Part shown: positions 31,345 through 40,886 of the stretch, piece by piece
Layout: each line of letters starts with the position of its first letter
Position numbering within the stretch: position 1 is the stretch's first letter
Source: Pseudomonadota bacterium
GTDB taxonomy: Bacteria > Pseudomonadota > Alphaproteobacteria > Acetobacterales > Acetobacteraceae
Reading direction: 5' to 3'
DNA length: 64,000 nucleotides
Assembly: GCA_021845595.1 (NCBI GenBank)
Contig: JAJZVV010000001.1
Coordinates: 467,103 to 531,102 of the forward strand
The notes under the pieces: model-generated
What the model was told of the DNA's origin: nothing
Database searches by the model: none
What the model saw: the letters and a program-made list of their open reading frames with translations, nothing else
Program-made: the position numbers and the translations under genes

Positions 31345-33096
31345 TTACTTCGTCGCCATCTTGTCGGAGCCAAGGCCGAACACGACGAGCGCGCCGGCGT
31401 CGCGCGGCATGCTCTTCCACGGCTCACCGAACATCGAGCCGTAATCGTCGCCGACGAGCCCGCCGAAGCCGGTCTCGACCGCGATATACTGCTTGCCGTG
31501 CGCCATGTAGCTGATGATGCCGCCGTTATGACCGACGCCATCGTTGTGCGACCACAGCTCCTTGCCGGTCTCGGCATCGTAGGCATGGATGATGCCGGCG
31601 GCGTCAGGCAGGAACACCAGATTGCCGGCCGTGGAGAGCACGCTCGCCGTCGGCGGAGCGTTGTACTTCACTTCCCACTTCAGCTTGCCGGTGATCGGAT
31701 CGCGCGCGTCCAGATGGCCGTAGATCGGCCCGCTGGGCGGCGGCGCCATCTTGAAGTTCGCGCCGATGTTGAGCTGCACCTGCGGCTCGGTGATCGGCGT
31801 GGTCTTCACCACCTCGAGGGTGATGCACCACTCGTTGCCGACCTTGTACCACAGGCCCGACTTCGGGCTGTAGGACCCCGAATTCCAGCTCACGCCACCG
31901 GCGATCGCGGGGCAGAGCGGCTCCTGCTGCGGACCGGCGACGAAATCCCGCCGCCCGATCAGCTCACCGGTCTTCGGGTCGATGTTCTTGACGAAATTGT
32001 AGTTGTGCACGATCGGCCAAACGTTCTCGACCTTGGCATTGGCGCGATCATAGACGAAGATGAAGCCACTCTTGTTGACGTGCACCATGTACTTCTTGCC
32101 GCCACGATCGAGCATCATGAACTCGCCGAGCGCGCTGTCGAAGTCCCAGTTATCGTGCGGCAGTTCCTGATGATAGAACTTGAGCTTGCCGGTGTCCGGA
32201 TCGAGAGCGAGAACCGAAGTTGTGTAGAGATTGTCGCCCGGACGCGCGCCCTGGGTCTTGATGTCGGCGCCGGCCCAGTCATACAGCGGGTCCGGATTGG
32301 CCGTGCCCCACCACACGGTGTTGGTCTCGGCGTCATACGTGCCCGGCATCCAGCCGCCGCCGCCGCCGATGCGCCAGGTGTCGTTGCCCCAGGACTTCTT
32401 CGCTTCCTCGGTGCCGGCGGTCGTGCTGAACGACCAGATCTGCTTGCCGGTCGCGGCATCGACGCCGAAGATCGTGCCCTGAACCGGCCACTCGCCACCC
32501 TGGCTGCCGATGATCACCTTGCCGCGCACGAACAGGGGCGCGCCGGTGAAGCCGACGGTCAGCTTCTGGCTGTCGACCAGCTTGGTATCCCAGGCAGGTT
32601 GGCCGGTCTTCATGTCGATCGCGATCAGGCGGCCATCGACGGTGCCGACATAGACGTGACCGTCGCCAATGGCGATGCCGCGGTTGTACGGCGAATGCGT
32701 CTGGCGGGCGATCAGGTCTTCGTCGAGCTTCGGAACGTAGCTCCACAGAACCTTGCCCGACGCGCCGTCGATCGCGAAGACGCGGCTGAACGACGAGGAG
32801 TAGTAGACCACCCCGTCCGCGGCCAGCGGCATCGACTGCAGACCGCGCGTGGTGCGGCCGGGGAAGTGCATCCACGCCACTTCCAGGTTCTTCACGGTCT
32901 TGGTGTTGATCTGGTCGAGACCGCTGTAGTCGTAGCCCATGTAGGAGCTGTGGTAGGTCAGCCAGTCCTTCGAGTCATGGCCGGCCATTTCCAGCCGCTT
33001 GGCGTCAACCGCCTGTGCCATGCTCGCGACCGAACCCAGCATCGTTCCGGCGACGAGCGCCGCCGAGAAAGCGATGAGTCTGGACTTCACCCGCAT
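31345..33096 (-). CDS. XoxF-like lanthanide-type PQQ alcohol dehydrogenase lacking the vicinal Cys pair
   Basis: Periplasmic quinoprotein of 583 residues with signal peptide (cleavage near VASMAQA, residue 29) and eight-bladed propeller tryptophan-docking repeats such as DAATGKQIWSF. Active-site residues align with methanol dehydrogenase: Glu202 (GGEWPVQG), Asn267 (GTANPDP) and the catalytic Asp318 in HDNWDFD. The additional Asp320 is the mark of lanthanide-dependent enzymes, where the calcium enzyme has Ala. The segment that normally holds the adjacent Cys-Cys (MCCDVVxRG) reads QTHSPYNRG (132-140), so that disulfide is absent, whereas the other pair (Cys395, Cys424) is kept. The cytochrome and xoxJ-like genes downstream support an alcohol (perhaps methanol) oxidation role; the true substrate is open. 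ATG 33096 is chosen for its GGAGGAAG and signal peptide. Confidence 0.85.
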   Translation of the reverse strand: MRVKSRLIAFSAALVAGTMLGSVASMAQAVDAKRLEMAGHDSKDWLTYHSSYMGYDYSGLDQINTKTVKNLEVAWMHFPGRTTRGLQSMPLAADGVVYYSSSFSRVFAIDGASGKVLWSYVPKLDEDLIARQTHSPYNRGIAIGDGHVYVGTVDGRLIAIDMKTGQPAWDTKLVDSQKLTVGFTGAPLFVRGKVIIGSQGGEWPVQGTIFGVDAATGKQIWSFSTTAGTEEAKKSWGNDTWRIGGGGGWMPGTYDAETNTVWWGTANPDPLYDWAGADIKTQGARPGDNLYTTSVLALDPDTGKLKFYHQELPHDNWDFDSALGEFMMLDRGGKKYMVHVNKSGFIFVYDRANAKVENVWPIVHNYNFVKNIDPKTGELIGRRDFVAGPQQEPLCPAIAGGVSWNSGSYSPKSGLWYKVGNEWCITLEVVKTTPITEPQVQLNIGANFKMAPPPSGPIYGHLDARDPITGKLKWEVKYNAPPTASVLSTAGNLVFLPDAAGIIHAYDAETGKELWSHNDGVGHNGGIISYMAHGKQYIAVETGFGGLVGDDYGSMFGEPWKSMPRDAGALVVFGLGSDKMATK

Positions 33097-33592
33097 GCGT
33101 CTTCCTCCATTCCGGCCCGGAACCATTCCCGAGCACCGTTTCCTCAACCACCCCAACCTGCGCAGAACCCGCGCGTGCGCGCCCGGCAAAAACGCCGAAC
33201 CGCTTACCCGCTCATCACTGCAGGCCTTCAGGCCTCACCGAGTTGTCGCCGGAAGAGACGTGTTCCTGTCCGCGGAGCCATGGGCGAAGCCAAACCCCAG
33301 CGCGGTCCCGAGCACACACAAACCGTTTCCCCCTCGATCAATCACATTTGTCTAGCCCGGCGCCGAATTTCAGGCAATAGCCGGCGCTCGCACCCCGGCT
33401 CTATCGTCCTCATTGGCTTCCGTTTTTGGGCGGGATCGGCCGCGCCCAGAAACCCGCGCGCCCGCGCCCTTCATCGCGCTCGGCACAGATTTGGTCCGTC
33501 GATCCGGCCACCGAGGCAGCACCCAGGGTAATCGGCACTGCCGGCGGCATCGCCAGTTCAGGCGATGGTTGCCCAAAACGATCGACAGAATT
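33097..33592. other. Leader and promoter region of the xoxF-like operon
   Basis: 496 bases with no convincing gene on either strand. The candidate promoter at 33349-33377 would leave a leader of roughly 245 bases before the xoxF-like ATG. An in-frame extension of that gene upstream to 33189 shows no family similarity. The part next to tRNA-His (about 33400-33592) has no recognisable feature. Confidence 0.5.
33349..33377 (-). promoter_or_regulatory. Candidate sigma70-type promoter for the xoxF-like operon
   Basis: On the minus strand TTGCCT (33377-33372), a 17-base spacer and TAGACA (33354-33349). Both hexamers match at four of six positions and the region is the AT-richest upstream of the gene. 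No factor-binding site could be assigned. Confidence 0.35.
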
Positions 33593-33669
33593 TGGGGCGA
33601 GCGATGGGATTCGAACCCACGACATCCAAGACCACAACCTGGCGCTCTACCAACTGAGCTACGCCCGCC
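33593..33669 (-). tRNA. tRNA-His(GTG)
   Basis: 77 bases including the extra 5' G (-1) typical of tRNA-His and an encoded CCA. The acceptor GCGGGCG pairs with CGCTCGC, D stem GCTC/GAGC, anticodon stem CCAGG/CTTGG with loop TTGTGGT (anticodon GTG), T arm GTGGG-TTCGAAT-CCCAT, discriminator C. Confidence 0.97.
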
Positions 33670-33709
33670 GCCCGATGCGCATGGTGTTAGGACGATCGCC
33701 GCGGCGCCG

Positions 33710-34729
33710 TCAACGTCCCGCGGCGACTTCGCCCAGGAACCGCCGCCACTGGGCCAGCACCGGGGCGGCGGCGAATTCCGCCGCGAACCGCGCCCGCCCG
33801 GCCGCGGCCAGGCGCCGGGCCAAGGTGACGTCGCCGAGCACCATCCGGATCGCCTCGGCCAGGGCGACGGCGTCCTCGCGCGGACAGACGAGACCATCGA
33901 TTCCCGGGCGGATCAGTTCCCGCGGCCCGTCCGCGTCCGCTGCCACCACGGCGCACCCGGCCGACCACGCTTCCAGCACGACGTTGCCGAGCGGCTCCAC
34001 ACGTGAGGAGCAGACGAAAACGTCCGCCGCCTTCAGCAAGGCCCCGACATCCTGGCGCCAGCCGGCGAAATGGACGCGTCCGGCGACCCCTTCGTCACGG
34101 GCGATCGCAGCCAGCGCCTCGCCCTCCGGTCCGGCGCCCGCGATCACCAATCGCGCCCGCGGAACCAGGGCCAGGGCCCGTATCAGCACGTCGAAGGCCT
34201 TGTCGCGATGCAACCTTCCGAGCGCGAGCAGCGCGGGCTCGCCATGCGCGAACACATCGGCGGGTGCCGTCGCGGCGAAGTCGGTGACGAAATTCGGCAG
34301 ATGGTGCGTTCGCTCCGCCGGCCAGCCGTTTGCCCGCAGCCAGTCGACGATCCCCGCCGTGTTGCCGACCAGGTGGTCGGCGCGGCGGTAATATTTCAAC
34401 GGGTAGTAGCCGCCAAGCCGCGCGACATGGATGAACTGGCCGCGCGGCATGTGCCAGGTGGCGCGGCTCATCCAGCTGATCGCGACGTCCGGTGCGAAGC
34501 CGCGCAGGAGCCGGGCCAGCCGCGGGCGGGTGACGATATCGAGGGGACCACCGAATGCGAGGCTCTCGGGCGCCAGACCGGCCTCGCGCAGACGCGCCGC
34601 GCGCGCCGGTTCGGTTCGGATCACCGGCAGCACTGTCTCGCCCGCCTCATGAAGCGCGATGCTCAGGCGCTCGAAGAAGAGCTCGGCACCGCCCGCCGGC
34701 GCGCCGGCCATCACCTGCGCGATCCTCAT
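33710..34729 (-). CDS. GT4-family glycosyltransferase
   Basis: 339-residue cytoplasmic glycosyltransferase of the GT-B fold, probably for lipopolysaccharide core or other surface glycan. The N-terminal domain has IAQVMAGAPAGGAELFFERL (G-rich loop, 3-22). The C-terminal donor domain has LLALGRLHRDKAFDVLIRAL, LVIAGAGPEGEAL, VHFAGWRQDV and the EX7E-like block SSRVEPLGNVVLEAWSAGCAV. ATG 34729 overlaps the stop of the GT9 gene by ATGA, so the two are coupled. The donor and acceptor sugars cannot be predicted. Confidence 0.88.
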   Translation of the reverse strand: MRIAQVMAGAPAGGAELFFERLSIALHEAGETVLPVIRTEPARAARLREAGLAPESLAFGGPLDIVTRPRLARLLRGFAPDVAISWMSRATWHMPRGQFIHVARLGGYYPLKYYRRADHLVGNTAGIVDWLRANGWPAERTHHLPNFVTDFAATAPADVFAHGEPALLALGRLHRDKAFDVLIRALALVPRARLVIAGAGPEGEALAAIARDEGVAGRVHFAGWRQDVGALLKAADVFVCSSRVEPLGNVVLEAWSAGCAVVAADADGPRELIRPGIDGLVCPREDAVALAEAIRMVLGDVTLARRLAAAGRARFAAEFAAAPVLAQWRRFLGEVAAGR

Positions 34730-35667
34730 GCCACCGCCGCCGCCGTCACCAGGCGCTCCGCTGCCGCCAGCACCGCATCGACCGACAGATCCGCCATCCG
34801 GCTGCCGCGGGCCTGCGCGACGGCCGTGCGCCGGCCTGCCGGGGCATACTGGTCCGCCGGCGTCGGGCCGAACAGCCCGAGGGTCGGCGCCCCGGCCGCG
34901 GCGGCGAGGTGCATCAGGCCGGAATCGTTGCCGACGAACAGCACCGCTCGTTGCAGGCAGGCGGCTGCCTCGGCCAGGCTCAGCCGACCGACGAGGTCGA
35001 TCGCCCCTGGCAGCCGCTCGAGCAGCGGCGCCGCCATCGCCCGCTCGGCCTCGCCCGGACCGCCCAGAACCGCGGCGCGGGCGCCGGCGAGCGGCCCGGC
35101 GGCGAGGCGTTCGAACAGCGCGGCGAAGCGTTCCGCCGGCCAGACCTTCTCCGCCCAGTTCGCGGTCGGCGCCAGCGCGATCACTGGTCCACCCGCGGCG
35201 CCGATCAGCGCCTGCGCGCGCGCGCGATCGGCGGGCGCGGTCCAGACGACCGGCAGGGGCGGCGGGTCGAGATCCAGAATCGCGGCCAGCTGGGCCGTCT
35301 TGTGCCCCGTCCTCGGCCGCATCACCGCCCGCCGCCGCGTCCGCAGCAGCCAGGCGAGGGCGGAGCCACGGATATCGACCACGAGGTCCCACCCGGTGGT
35401 CGCCGTCATCCGCCACAGATCGAGCCAGTGCAGACCGCCGCGCCGCTTGTCCATGGCGATGATCCGCTCGCATCGGGGCATCCGGGCGAACACGCCCTCG
35501 GCGACGAGGCCGCAGACGATGGTGAAGCGCGCCTCCGGTTCGGTGCGCAGCAGGTGATCGAGCAGCCCTGTCGACAGCACGGCATCGCCGATCCGGCTCG
35601 AGGTGATGAACAGGACGCGACGCGGTCTCATGGGTTGCGCCATAGCATGCTCGGCCGACCGGCGCAT
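34726..35667 (-). CDS. GT9-family glycosyltransferase (heptosyltransferase-like)
   Basis: Predicted ADP-heptose:LPS heptosyltransferase-like protein, up to 313 residues. Motifs: RRVLFITSSRIGDAVLSTGLLDHLL (two stretches), DLVVDIRGSALAWLL, ALAPTANWAEKVWPAERFAAL and the late block FVGNDSGLMHLAAAAGAPTLGLFGPT (two stretches), the hallmark of GT9. The start is uncertain. The ATG at 35667 lies four bases after the Nramp-like gene's stop, but ATG 35643 or 35631 (MRPRRVLFI) also fit family N-termini. It forms a pair with the GT4 gene and is likely part of LPS core assembly. Confidence 0.87.
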   Translation of the reverse strand: MRRSAEHAMAQPMRPRRVLFITSSRIGDAVLSTGLLDHLLRTEPEARFTIVCGLVAEGVFARMPRCERIIAMDKRRGGLHWLDLWRMTATTGWDLVVDIRGSALAWLLRTRRRAVMRPRTGHKTAQLAAILDLDPPPLPVVWTAPADRARAQALIGAAGGPVIALAPTANWAEKVWPAERFAALFERLAAGPLAGARAAVLGGPGEAERAMAAPLLERLPGAIDLVGRLSLAEAAACLQRAVLFVGNDSGLMHLAAAAGAPTLGLFGPTPADQYAPAGRRTAVAQARGSRMADLSVDAVLAAAERLVTAAAVA

Positions 35668-35671
35668 CGCC

Positions 35672-36982
35672 TCAGGCGTACTCGAACAGGCTGACGACGA
35701 GCGCCGCGCCGCCGGCCGCCATCACCAGCGTCGTCAGCCAGCCGAGCGCGGCCAATCCGGGCGTCAGCGCGAGCGCGCCCATCACCGCCTTGCGCGAAGC
35801 GATGCGCATCATCACTACCAGCACCGGCACCGAAACCACGCCATTGAGAACGGCGCTGAGCAGCAAGGCGCGGATCGGGTTGACGCCGAGTGCGACCAGC
35901 GCGGCGCCGATCGCCGTCGCGATCACGATCGCCGCGTAGAAGCCGGGCGCCTCGGACGGCGCGTGGGCGAGGCCGGCGGGCCAGCCGCGCGCCTCGGCCA
36001 GAGCGAAGGCGGCGGAGCCCGCCAGCATCGGCACCGCCAGCAGCCCCGTACCGATGATGCCGAGCGCGAAGGCGAGTCCCGCGAGATCGCCAGCCACCGG
36101 GCGCAGCGCCCCTGCGGCGTCGGCAGAGGATACGATCGAGACAATTCCCGCCGGGTGCAGCGTCGCGGCGCAGGTGAGCACGACGGCGTAGCCGACCAAT
36201 GCGGCGACCGCCATTCCGGCCCAGCTGTCGAACCGTATCCGGCGCCCCTCCGCCGCCCACGCCGCCGGCGCGGGCAGCAGGCGGGCTCGGTCCGCCTCGA
36301 GGGAGGATTGCCAGACCAGCAGGTAGGGGCTGATCGAGGTACCGAGGACGGCGACCAGAATGCCGACCGCCGCGCCGGTTGCCGGCAGCGATGGCAGCAG
36401 GCTGGCCCGCAGCACCGCTGCCCAGGGAATCGCGAGGCACGCCGGCACGATGAGATAGACGATGAGCGCCAGCGCGGCCCATTTGACCGCGCGCACGTAG
36501 CGGCGATAGCGCAGCCGCAGCAGCAGGCCGGCGCAGAGCACGGCGAACGCGGGCGCGTAGACGAGCTGCGGACCGCCGATCAGCAGGTGCACGGCGTCCG
36601 CCATGGCGGCGAGATCGGCGCCGAGATTGGCGATGTTCGCCACCGCCACGCCCACCGCGATGACGAGGCCGAGTGGGCGCGGCGTGTGGCGCGTGATCGC
36701 GCCGACCAGACCCACACCGGCGGCGCGGCCGATCCGCGCGCTGATCTCCTGGCTCGCCGCCATCAGCGGGTAGCAGAGCGGCAGCATCCAGGCAGCCTGG
36801 TAGCCGAGGGCCGCGCCCGCCTGGGAATAGGTGGCGATCCCGGAGGGATCGTCATCCGCCGCGCCGCTCACCAGGCCCGGACCGAGCAGCCTGTTCAGCG
36901 GGCTCGGCGCAGCGCCGGTCTCGGGTGTGGCGGCCGAACGAGCCTCCCGCGCGCCGCGCGAAGGGCTCGCTCGCCAGGACAC
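35672..36982 (-). CDS. Nramp-family-like membrane transporter with altered metal-site motifs
   Basis: 436 residues, mostly hydrophobic, with about 11 TM helices. The segment GPGLVSGAADDDPSGIATYSQAG in TM1 (about 34-56, two stretches) identifies an Nramp-like protein. The metal-binding DPGN of classical Nramp is DPSG here (45-48), and the TM6 MPHN motif is replaced by SPYL (218-221, in TSISPYLLVWQSS). Metal selectivity therefore cannot be assumed to be Mn/Fe; magnesium or another substrate, or loss of metal transport, is possible. The start is GTG at 36982, 11 bases after coxM-like; it is not well supported, and the first 28 residues look poorly conserved. Confidence 0.75.
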   Translation of the reverse strand: MSWRASPSRGAREARSAATPETGAAPSPLNRLLGPGLVSGAADDDPSGIATYSQAGAALGYQAAWMLPLCYPLMAASQEISARIGRAAGVGLVGAITRHTPRPLGLVIAVGVAVANIANLGADLAAMADAVHLLIGGPQLVYAPAFAVLCAGLLLRLRYRRYVRAVKWAALALIVYLIVPACLAIPWAAVLRASLLPSLPATGAAVGILVAVLGTSISPYLLVWQSSLEADRARLLPAPAAWAAEGRRIRFDSWAGMAVAALVGYAVVLTCAATLHPAGIVSIVSSADAAGALRPVAGDLAGLAFALGIIGTGLLAVPMLAGSAAFALAEARGWPAGLAHAPSEAPGFYAAIVIATAIGAALVALGVNPIRALLLSAVLNGVVSVPVLVVMMRIASRKAVMGALALTPGLAALGWLTTLVMAAGGAALVVSLFEYA

Positions 36983-36993
36983 AGCCAGTCAGC

Positions 36994-37791
36994 TCAGCCG
37001 GCGGCGGCGATCGCCCGCTTCGCCATCACGGTGATCAGGTGCGCGCGATACTCGGCGCTGCCGTGAATGTCGCTGTTGAGATCCGCGGCCGGCGTCGTGA
37101 TCGCCGCGACGGCATCCGGCGACCAGGATGCGGTGAGTGCGGCCTCCATCGCCCTCTGGCGGAACACGCCGTTCTGACCCGCGCCGGTCACCGCGACGCG
37201 AACTCCGGCCGGCCCTTTGGCGACGAATACACCGACCAGCGCGAAGCGCGAGGCCGGCTGGTTGAACTTGGCGTAGGCGGATTTCGCCACCGGCAGCGGG
37301 AAGGAAACCGAGGTGATGATCTCCCCCGCCTCCAGCGCGGTGGTGAACATGCCCTGGAAGAAATCGTCCGCCGCGATGCTCCGCTTGTTGGTGACGATCG
37401 TGGCGCCGAGCGCGAGGACGGCCGAAGGATAGCAGGCGGCCGGATCGTTGTTGGCGAGCGAGCCGCCGATGGTGCCGCGATGGCGCACCTGGTTGTCGCC
37501 GATGCCGCCGGCGAGCGCGGCGAGCCCGGGGATGGCGCGGCGCACATCGGCCGAGCCGGCGACGTCGGCGTGGCGGGTGGACGCGCCGATCACCAGCGCA
37601 TTGCCCGACAGGCTGATGCCGGCCAACCCGAGCCCGGCGAGGTCGACCACTTTCGACGGCTTGTTCAGCCGCTGCTTCAGCACCGGGATGAAAGTCTGCC
37701 CGCCGGCGAGCGCCTTGGCGTCGGCGTCGGAGCCGAGCAGCGCGACCGCATCGGCAACGCTGGTCGGACGGTGATAGGTGAAATCATACAT
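36994..37791 (-). CDS. FAD subunit of CoxM type, molybdenum hydroxylase
   Basis: 265-residue medium subunit that passes electrons from the Fe-S subunit to FAD in xanthine dehydrogenase/CO dehydrogenase-type enzymes. It starts MYDFTYHRPTSVADAVALL. The two FAD loops are AKALAGGQTFIPVLKQRL (about 29-46) and the TIGGSLANNDPAACYPSAVLAL block near 107-128 (two stretches). GGAGCAG precedes the ATG. It is third in the operon small-large-medium subunit, 12 bases after the large subunit. Confidence 0.92.
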   Translation of the reverse strand: MYDFTYHRPTSVADAVALLGSDADAKALAGGQTFIPVLKQRLNKPSKVVDLAGLGLAGISLSGNALVIGASTRHADVAGSADVRRAIPGLAALAGGIGDNQVRHRGTIGGSLANNDPAACYPSAVLALGATIVTNKRSIAADDFFQGMFTTALEAGEIITSVSFPLPVAKSAYAKFNQPASRFALVGVFVAKGPAGVRVAVTGAGQNGVFRQRAMEAALTASWSPDAVAAITTPAADLNSDIHGSAEYRAHLITVMAKRAIAAAG

Positions 37792-37803
37792 CGTGCTGCT
37801 CCG

Positions 37804-40182
37804 TTATTCCGCGGCCATGCGAGGCGCGCCGGCCTGCAGGATCGACCAGATTTTCTGTGATGTCGCCGGCATGTCGAGATGGCGGATGCCGTAGGTCCCG
37901 AGTGCGTCGACGATGGCGTTGATCACCGCCGGCGGGCTGCCGATGGCGCCGACCTCGCCCACCCCCTTCACCCCGAGCGGGTTGTGGGTGCAGAGCGTGC
38001 TCTCCGTCCCGACATGGATGTTCGGGACATTGTCGGCCCGCGGCATGGTGTAGTCCATGAACGACCCGGAGACGATCTGCCCGCCATCATCGTAGCCCGC
38101 CTGCTCGAGCAGGGCCTGGCCGATCCCCTGGGCCACCCCGCCATGCACCTGGCCCTCGACGATCATCGGGTTGATGACGCGGCCGATGTCGTCCACCGCG
38201 GTGAAGTTGACGACGCGCACGACGCCGGTCTCGCGGTCGATCTCGACCTCGGCGACGTGGCAGCCGCCGGGGAAGGTGAAGTTCTTCGGGTCGTAGAACG
38301 CCGTCTCATCGAGGCCCGGCTCCAGCTCCTCGATCGGGTAGTTGTGCGGGACATAGGCGGTCAGCGCGATCTCGCCGAACGTCTTGGACTTGTCGGTGCC
38401 GGCGACCGAGAATTTGCCGTCCTTGAACTCGATGTCGTCGACGGAGGCTTCCAGGAGATGGGCGGCGATGCGCTTGCCCTTGGCGACGATCTTGTCCATC
38501 GCCTTGACCAGCGCCGACCCGCCGACCGCGATCGAGCGGCTGCCATAGGTGCCCATGCCGAACGGGATGCGCGCGGTATCGCCGTGCACCACGTCCACCT
38601 GCGACACCGGCACGCCGAGCTGCTCGGCGACGACCTGGGCGAACGTGGTCTCGTGGCCCTGGCCATGGCTGTGCGTGCCGGTGAACACGGTGACGCTGCC
38701 GGTCGGGTTCACCCGCACATTGGCAACCTCGTAGAGACCCGCACGGGCGCCGAGCGCGCCGGCAACCGCCGAGGGCGCGATGCCGCAGGCTTCGAGATAG
38801 GTGGAGATGCCGATGCCGCGCAGCTTGCCCTGCGCCGCCGCCGCCTGCCGGCGCGCCGGGAAACCGGCATGGTCTGCCGCCTTCAGCGCCGCGGCGAGCG
38901 TCGTTTCGTAGTCGCCGCTGTCATATTGCAGGGCGACCGGGGTCTGGTAGGGGAAGGCGTTGGCCGGGATGAAGTTTCTCCGCCGGAGCTCGATCCGATC
39001 GATGCCGGTGTCATGGGCGATGGCATCGACCAGCCGCTCGAGCAGGAACGTCGCCTCCGGCCGCCCGGCGCCGCGATAGGCGTCCACCGGCACGGTGTTG
39101 GTGAACACCGCCTTCACTTCGGCATAGATCACCGGTGTCTTGTACACGCCGGCCAGCAGCGTGGCGTAGAGATAGGTCGGCACGGCCGGGGCGAAGGTCG
39201 AAAGATAAGCGCCCATGTTGGCCAGCGTGCTGACCTTGAGCGCGAGGAAATGCCCCTCGGCGTCGAGCGCCATCTCGGCCGTGCTGACATGGTCGCGGCC
39301 GTGGGCATCCGACATGAAGCTCTCGGAGCGCTCGGCGGTCCATTTCACCGGCCGCCTCAGCTTGCCGGCGGCCCAGGTGACGAGCGCCTCCTCCGCGTAG
39401 TGATAGATTTTCGACCCGAACCCGCCGCCGACGTCGGGCGCGACGACGCGGAGCTGATGCTCCGGGATGTGCAGCACGAATGCGCCCATCAACAGCCGGA
39501 TGACGTGCGGATTCTGGCTCGTGGTGTAGAGCGTGTAGTTGCCGGCGACGTCGCACTCCCCGATTGCGGCGCGCGGCTCCATCGCGTTCGGCACCAGACG
39601 GTTGTTGGTGAGATCGAGCCGGACCACCCGCGCCGCACCGGCGAAGGCCGCGTCCACCGCCGCCCTGTCGCCGATCTGCCAATCATAGCAGACATTTCCC
39701 GGTGCCTCGTCGTGCACGAGGCCGGCGCCGGGCTTGAGCGCGTCCAGCACCGAAGCCGTTCCCGGCAGGTCCTCGTAGTCGATCTCGATCAGTTCGGCGG
39801 CATCCTTTGCCTGCTGGCGGGTCTCCGCCAGCACGGCGACGACCGGGTCGCCGACATGGCGCACCTTGCCCTGCGCCAGCACCGGATGCGGCGGCTCGGC
39901 CATCGGCGAGCCGTCCTTGCTGTGAATCTGCCAGCCGCAGGGCAGGCCGCCGATACCGTCGGCGGCGAAATCGGCGCCGGTATAGACGGCGACGACCCCC
40001 GGGGCCGCGGCGGCGGCGGCGGTATCGATGCGCAGGATGCGCGCATGCGGCCGATCGGAGCGCTTGAAATAGGCATAGACCTGTCCGGGGCGATTGATGT
40101 CGTCCACATAGTTGCCGCGCCCGGCGAGAAAGCGCCCGTCTTCCTTGCGCTTCACGGCGGCGCCGATGCCCTCGAAACCCAT
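37804..40182 (-). CDS. Molybdopterin-binding large subunit, CoxL form II type
   Basis: 792-residue catalytic subunit of a cytoplasmic molybdenum hydroxylase. It begins [19 protein letters not shown] and contains [12 protein letters not shown], the molybdopterin contacts in [12 protein letters not shown], and the active-site loop AYRGAGR (368-374). The catalytic Glu lies in [16 protein letters not shown] near the C-terminus. The loop is AYRGAGR, not AYXCSFR, so this is a form II enzyme. Such enzymes are mostly purine, aldehyde or aromatic hydroxylases, and CO oxidation is unlikely. AGGGAG is nine bases before the ATG. Confidence 0.92.
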   Translation of the reverse strand: MGFEGIGAAVKRKEDGRFLAGRGNYVDDINRPGQVYAYFKRSDRPHARILRIDTAAAAAAPGVVAVYTGADFAADGIGGLPCGWQIHSKDGSPMAEPPHPVLAQGKVRHVGDPVVAVLAETRQQAKDAAELIEIDYEDLPGTASVLDALKPGAGLVHDEAPGNVCYDWQIGDRAAVDAAFAGAARVVRLDLTNNRLVPNAMEPRAAIGECDVAGNYTLYTTSQNPHVIRLLMGAFVLHIPEHQLRVVAPDVGGGFGSKIYHYAEEALVTWAAGKLRRPVKWTAERSESFMSDAHGRDHVSTAEMALDAEGHFLALKVSTLANMGAYLSTFAPAVPTYLYATLLAGVYKTPVIYAEVKAVFTNTVPVDAYRGAGRPEATFLLERLVDAIAHDTGIDRIELRRRNFIPANAFPYQTPVALQYDSGDYETTLAAALKAADHAGFPARRQAAAAQGKLRGIGISTYLEACGIAPSAVAGALGARAGLYEVANVRVNPTGSVTVFTGTHSHGQGHETTFAQVVAEQLGVPVSQVDVVHGDTARIPFGMGTYGSRSIAVGGSALVKAMDKIVAKGKRIAAHLLEASVDDIEFKDGKFSVAGTDKSKTFGEIALTAYVPHNYPIEELEPGLDETAFYDPKNFTFPGGCHVAEVEIDRETGVVRVVNFTAVDDIGRVINPMIVEGQVHGGVAQGIGQALLEQAGYDDGGQIVSGSFMDYTMPRADNVPNIHVGTESTLCTHNPLGVKGVGEVGAIGSPPAVINAIVDALGTYGIRHLDMPATSQKIWSILQAGAPRMAAE

Positions 40183-40274
40183 GGTCGATCTCCCTGCTGG
40201 CCGGCGTGCGGTGCCGGCCTCTTTTGTGTGCGCTGCCCCTTGCGTGCGCTGCTCAGCCCCGCTGATGCAGCCGC

Positions 40275-40772
<498 letters not shown>

Positions 40773-40886
40773 CGTCTCTCCCTTTCCAGAAGCCCCGCGC
40801 ACCCGGCGCACGCGGCGATCATCCGCCCGAGCACGGGTTTCGAGCGCACTCTGGCGAGGGATGCCCGTCCCGGTCAAGCCAAGCGC

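Noticed and set aside
30961..33531. 856-codon plus-strand frame opposite the xoxF-like gene
   Set aside because: Shadow of the PQQ dehydrogenase propeller repeats; no start context or family similarity.
33410..33637. Small minus-strand frames between tRNA-His and the xoxF-like promoter
   Set aside because: They run across the tRNA-His gene or lack any ribosome site or similarity.
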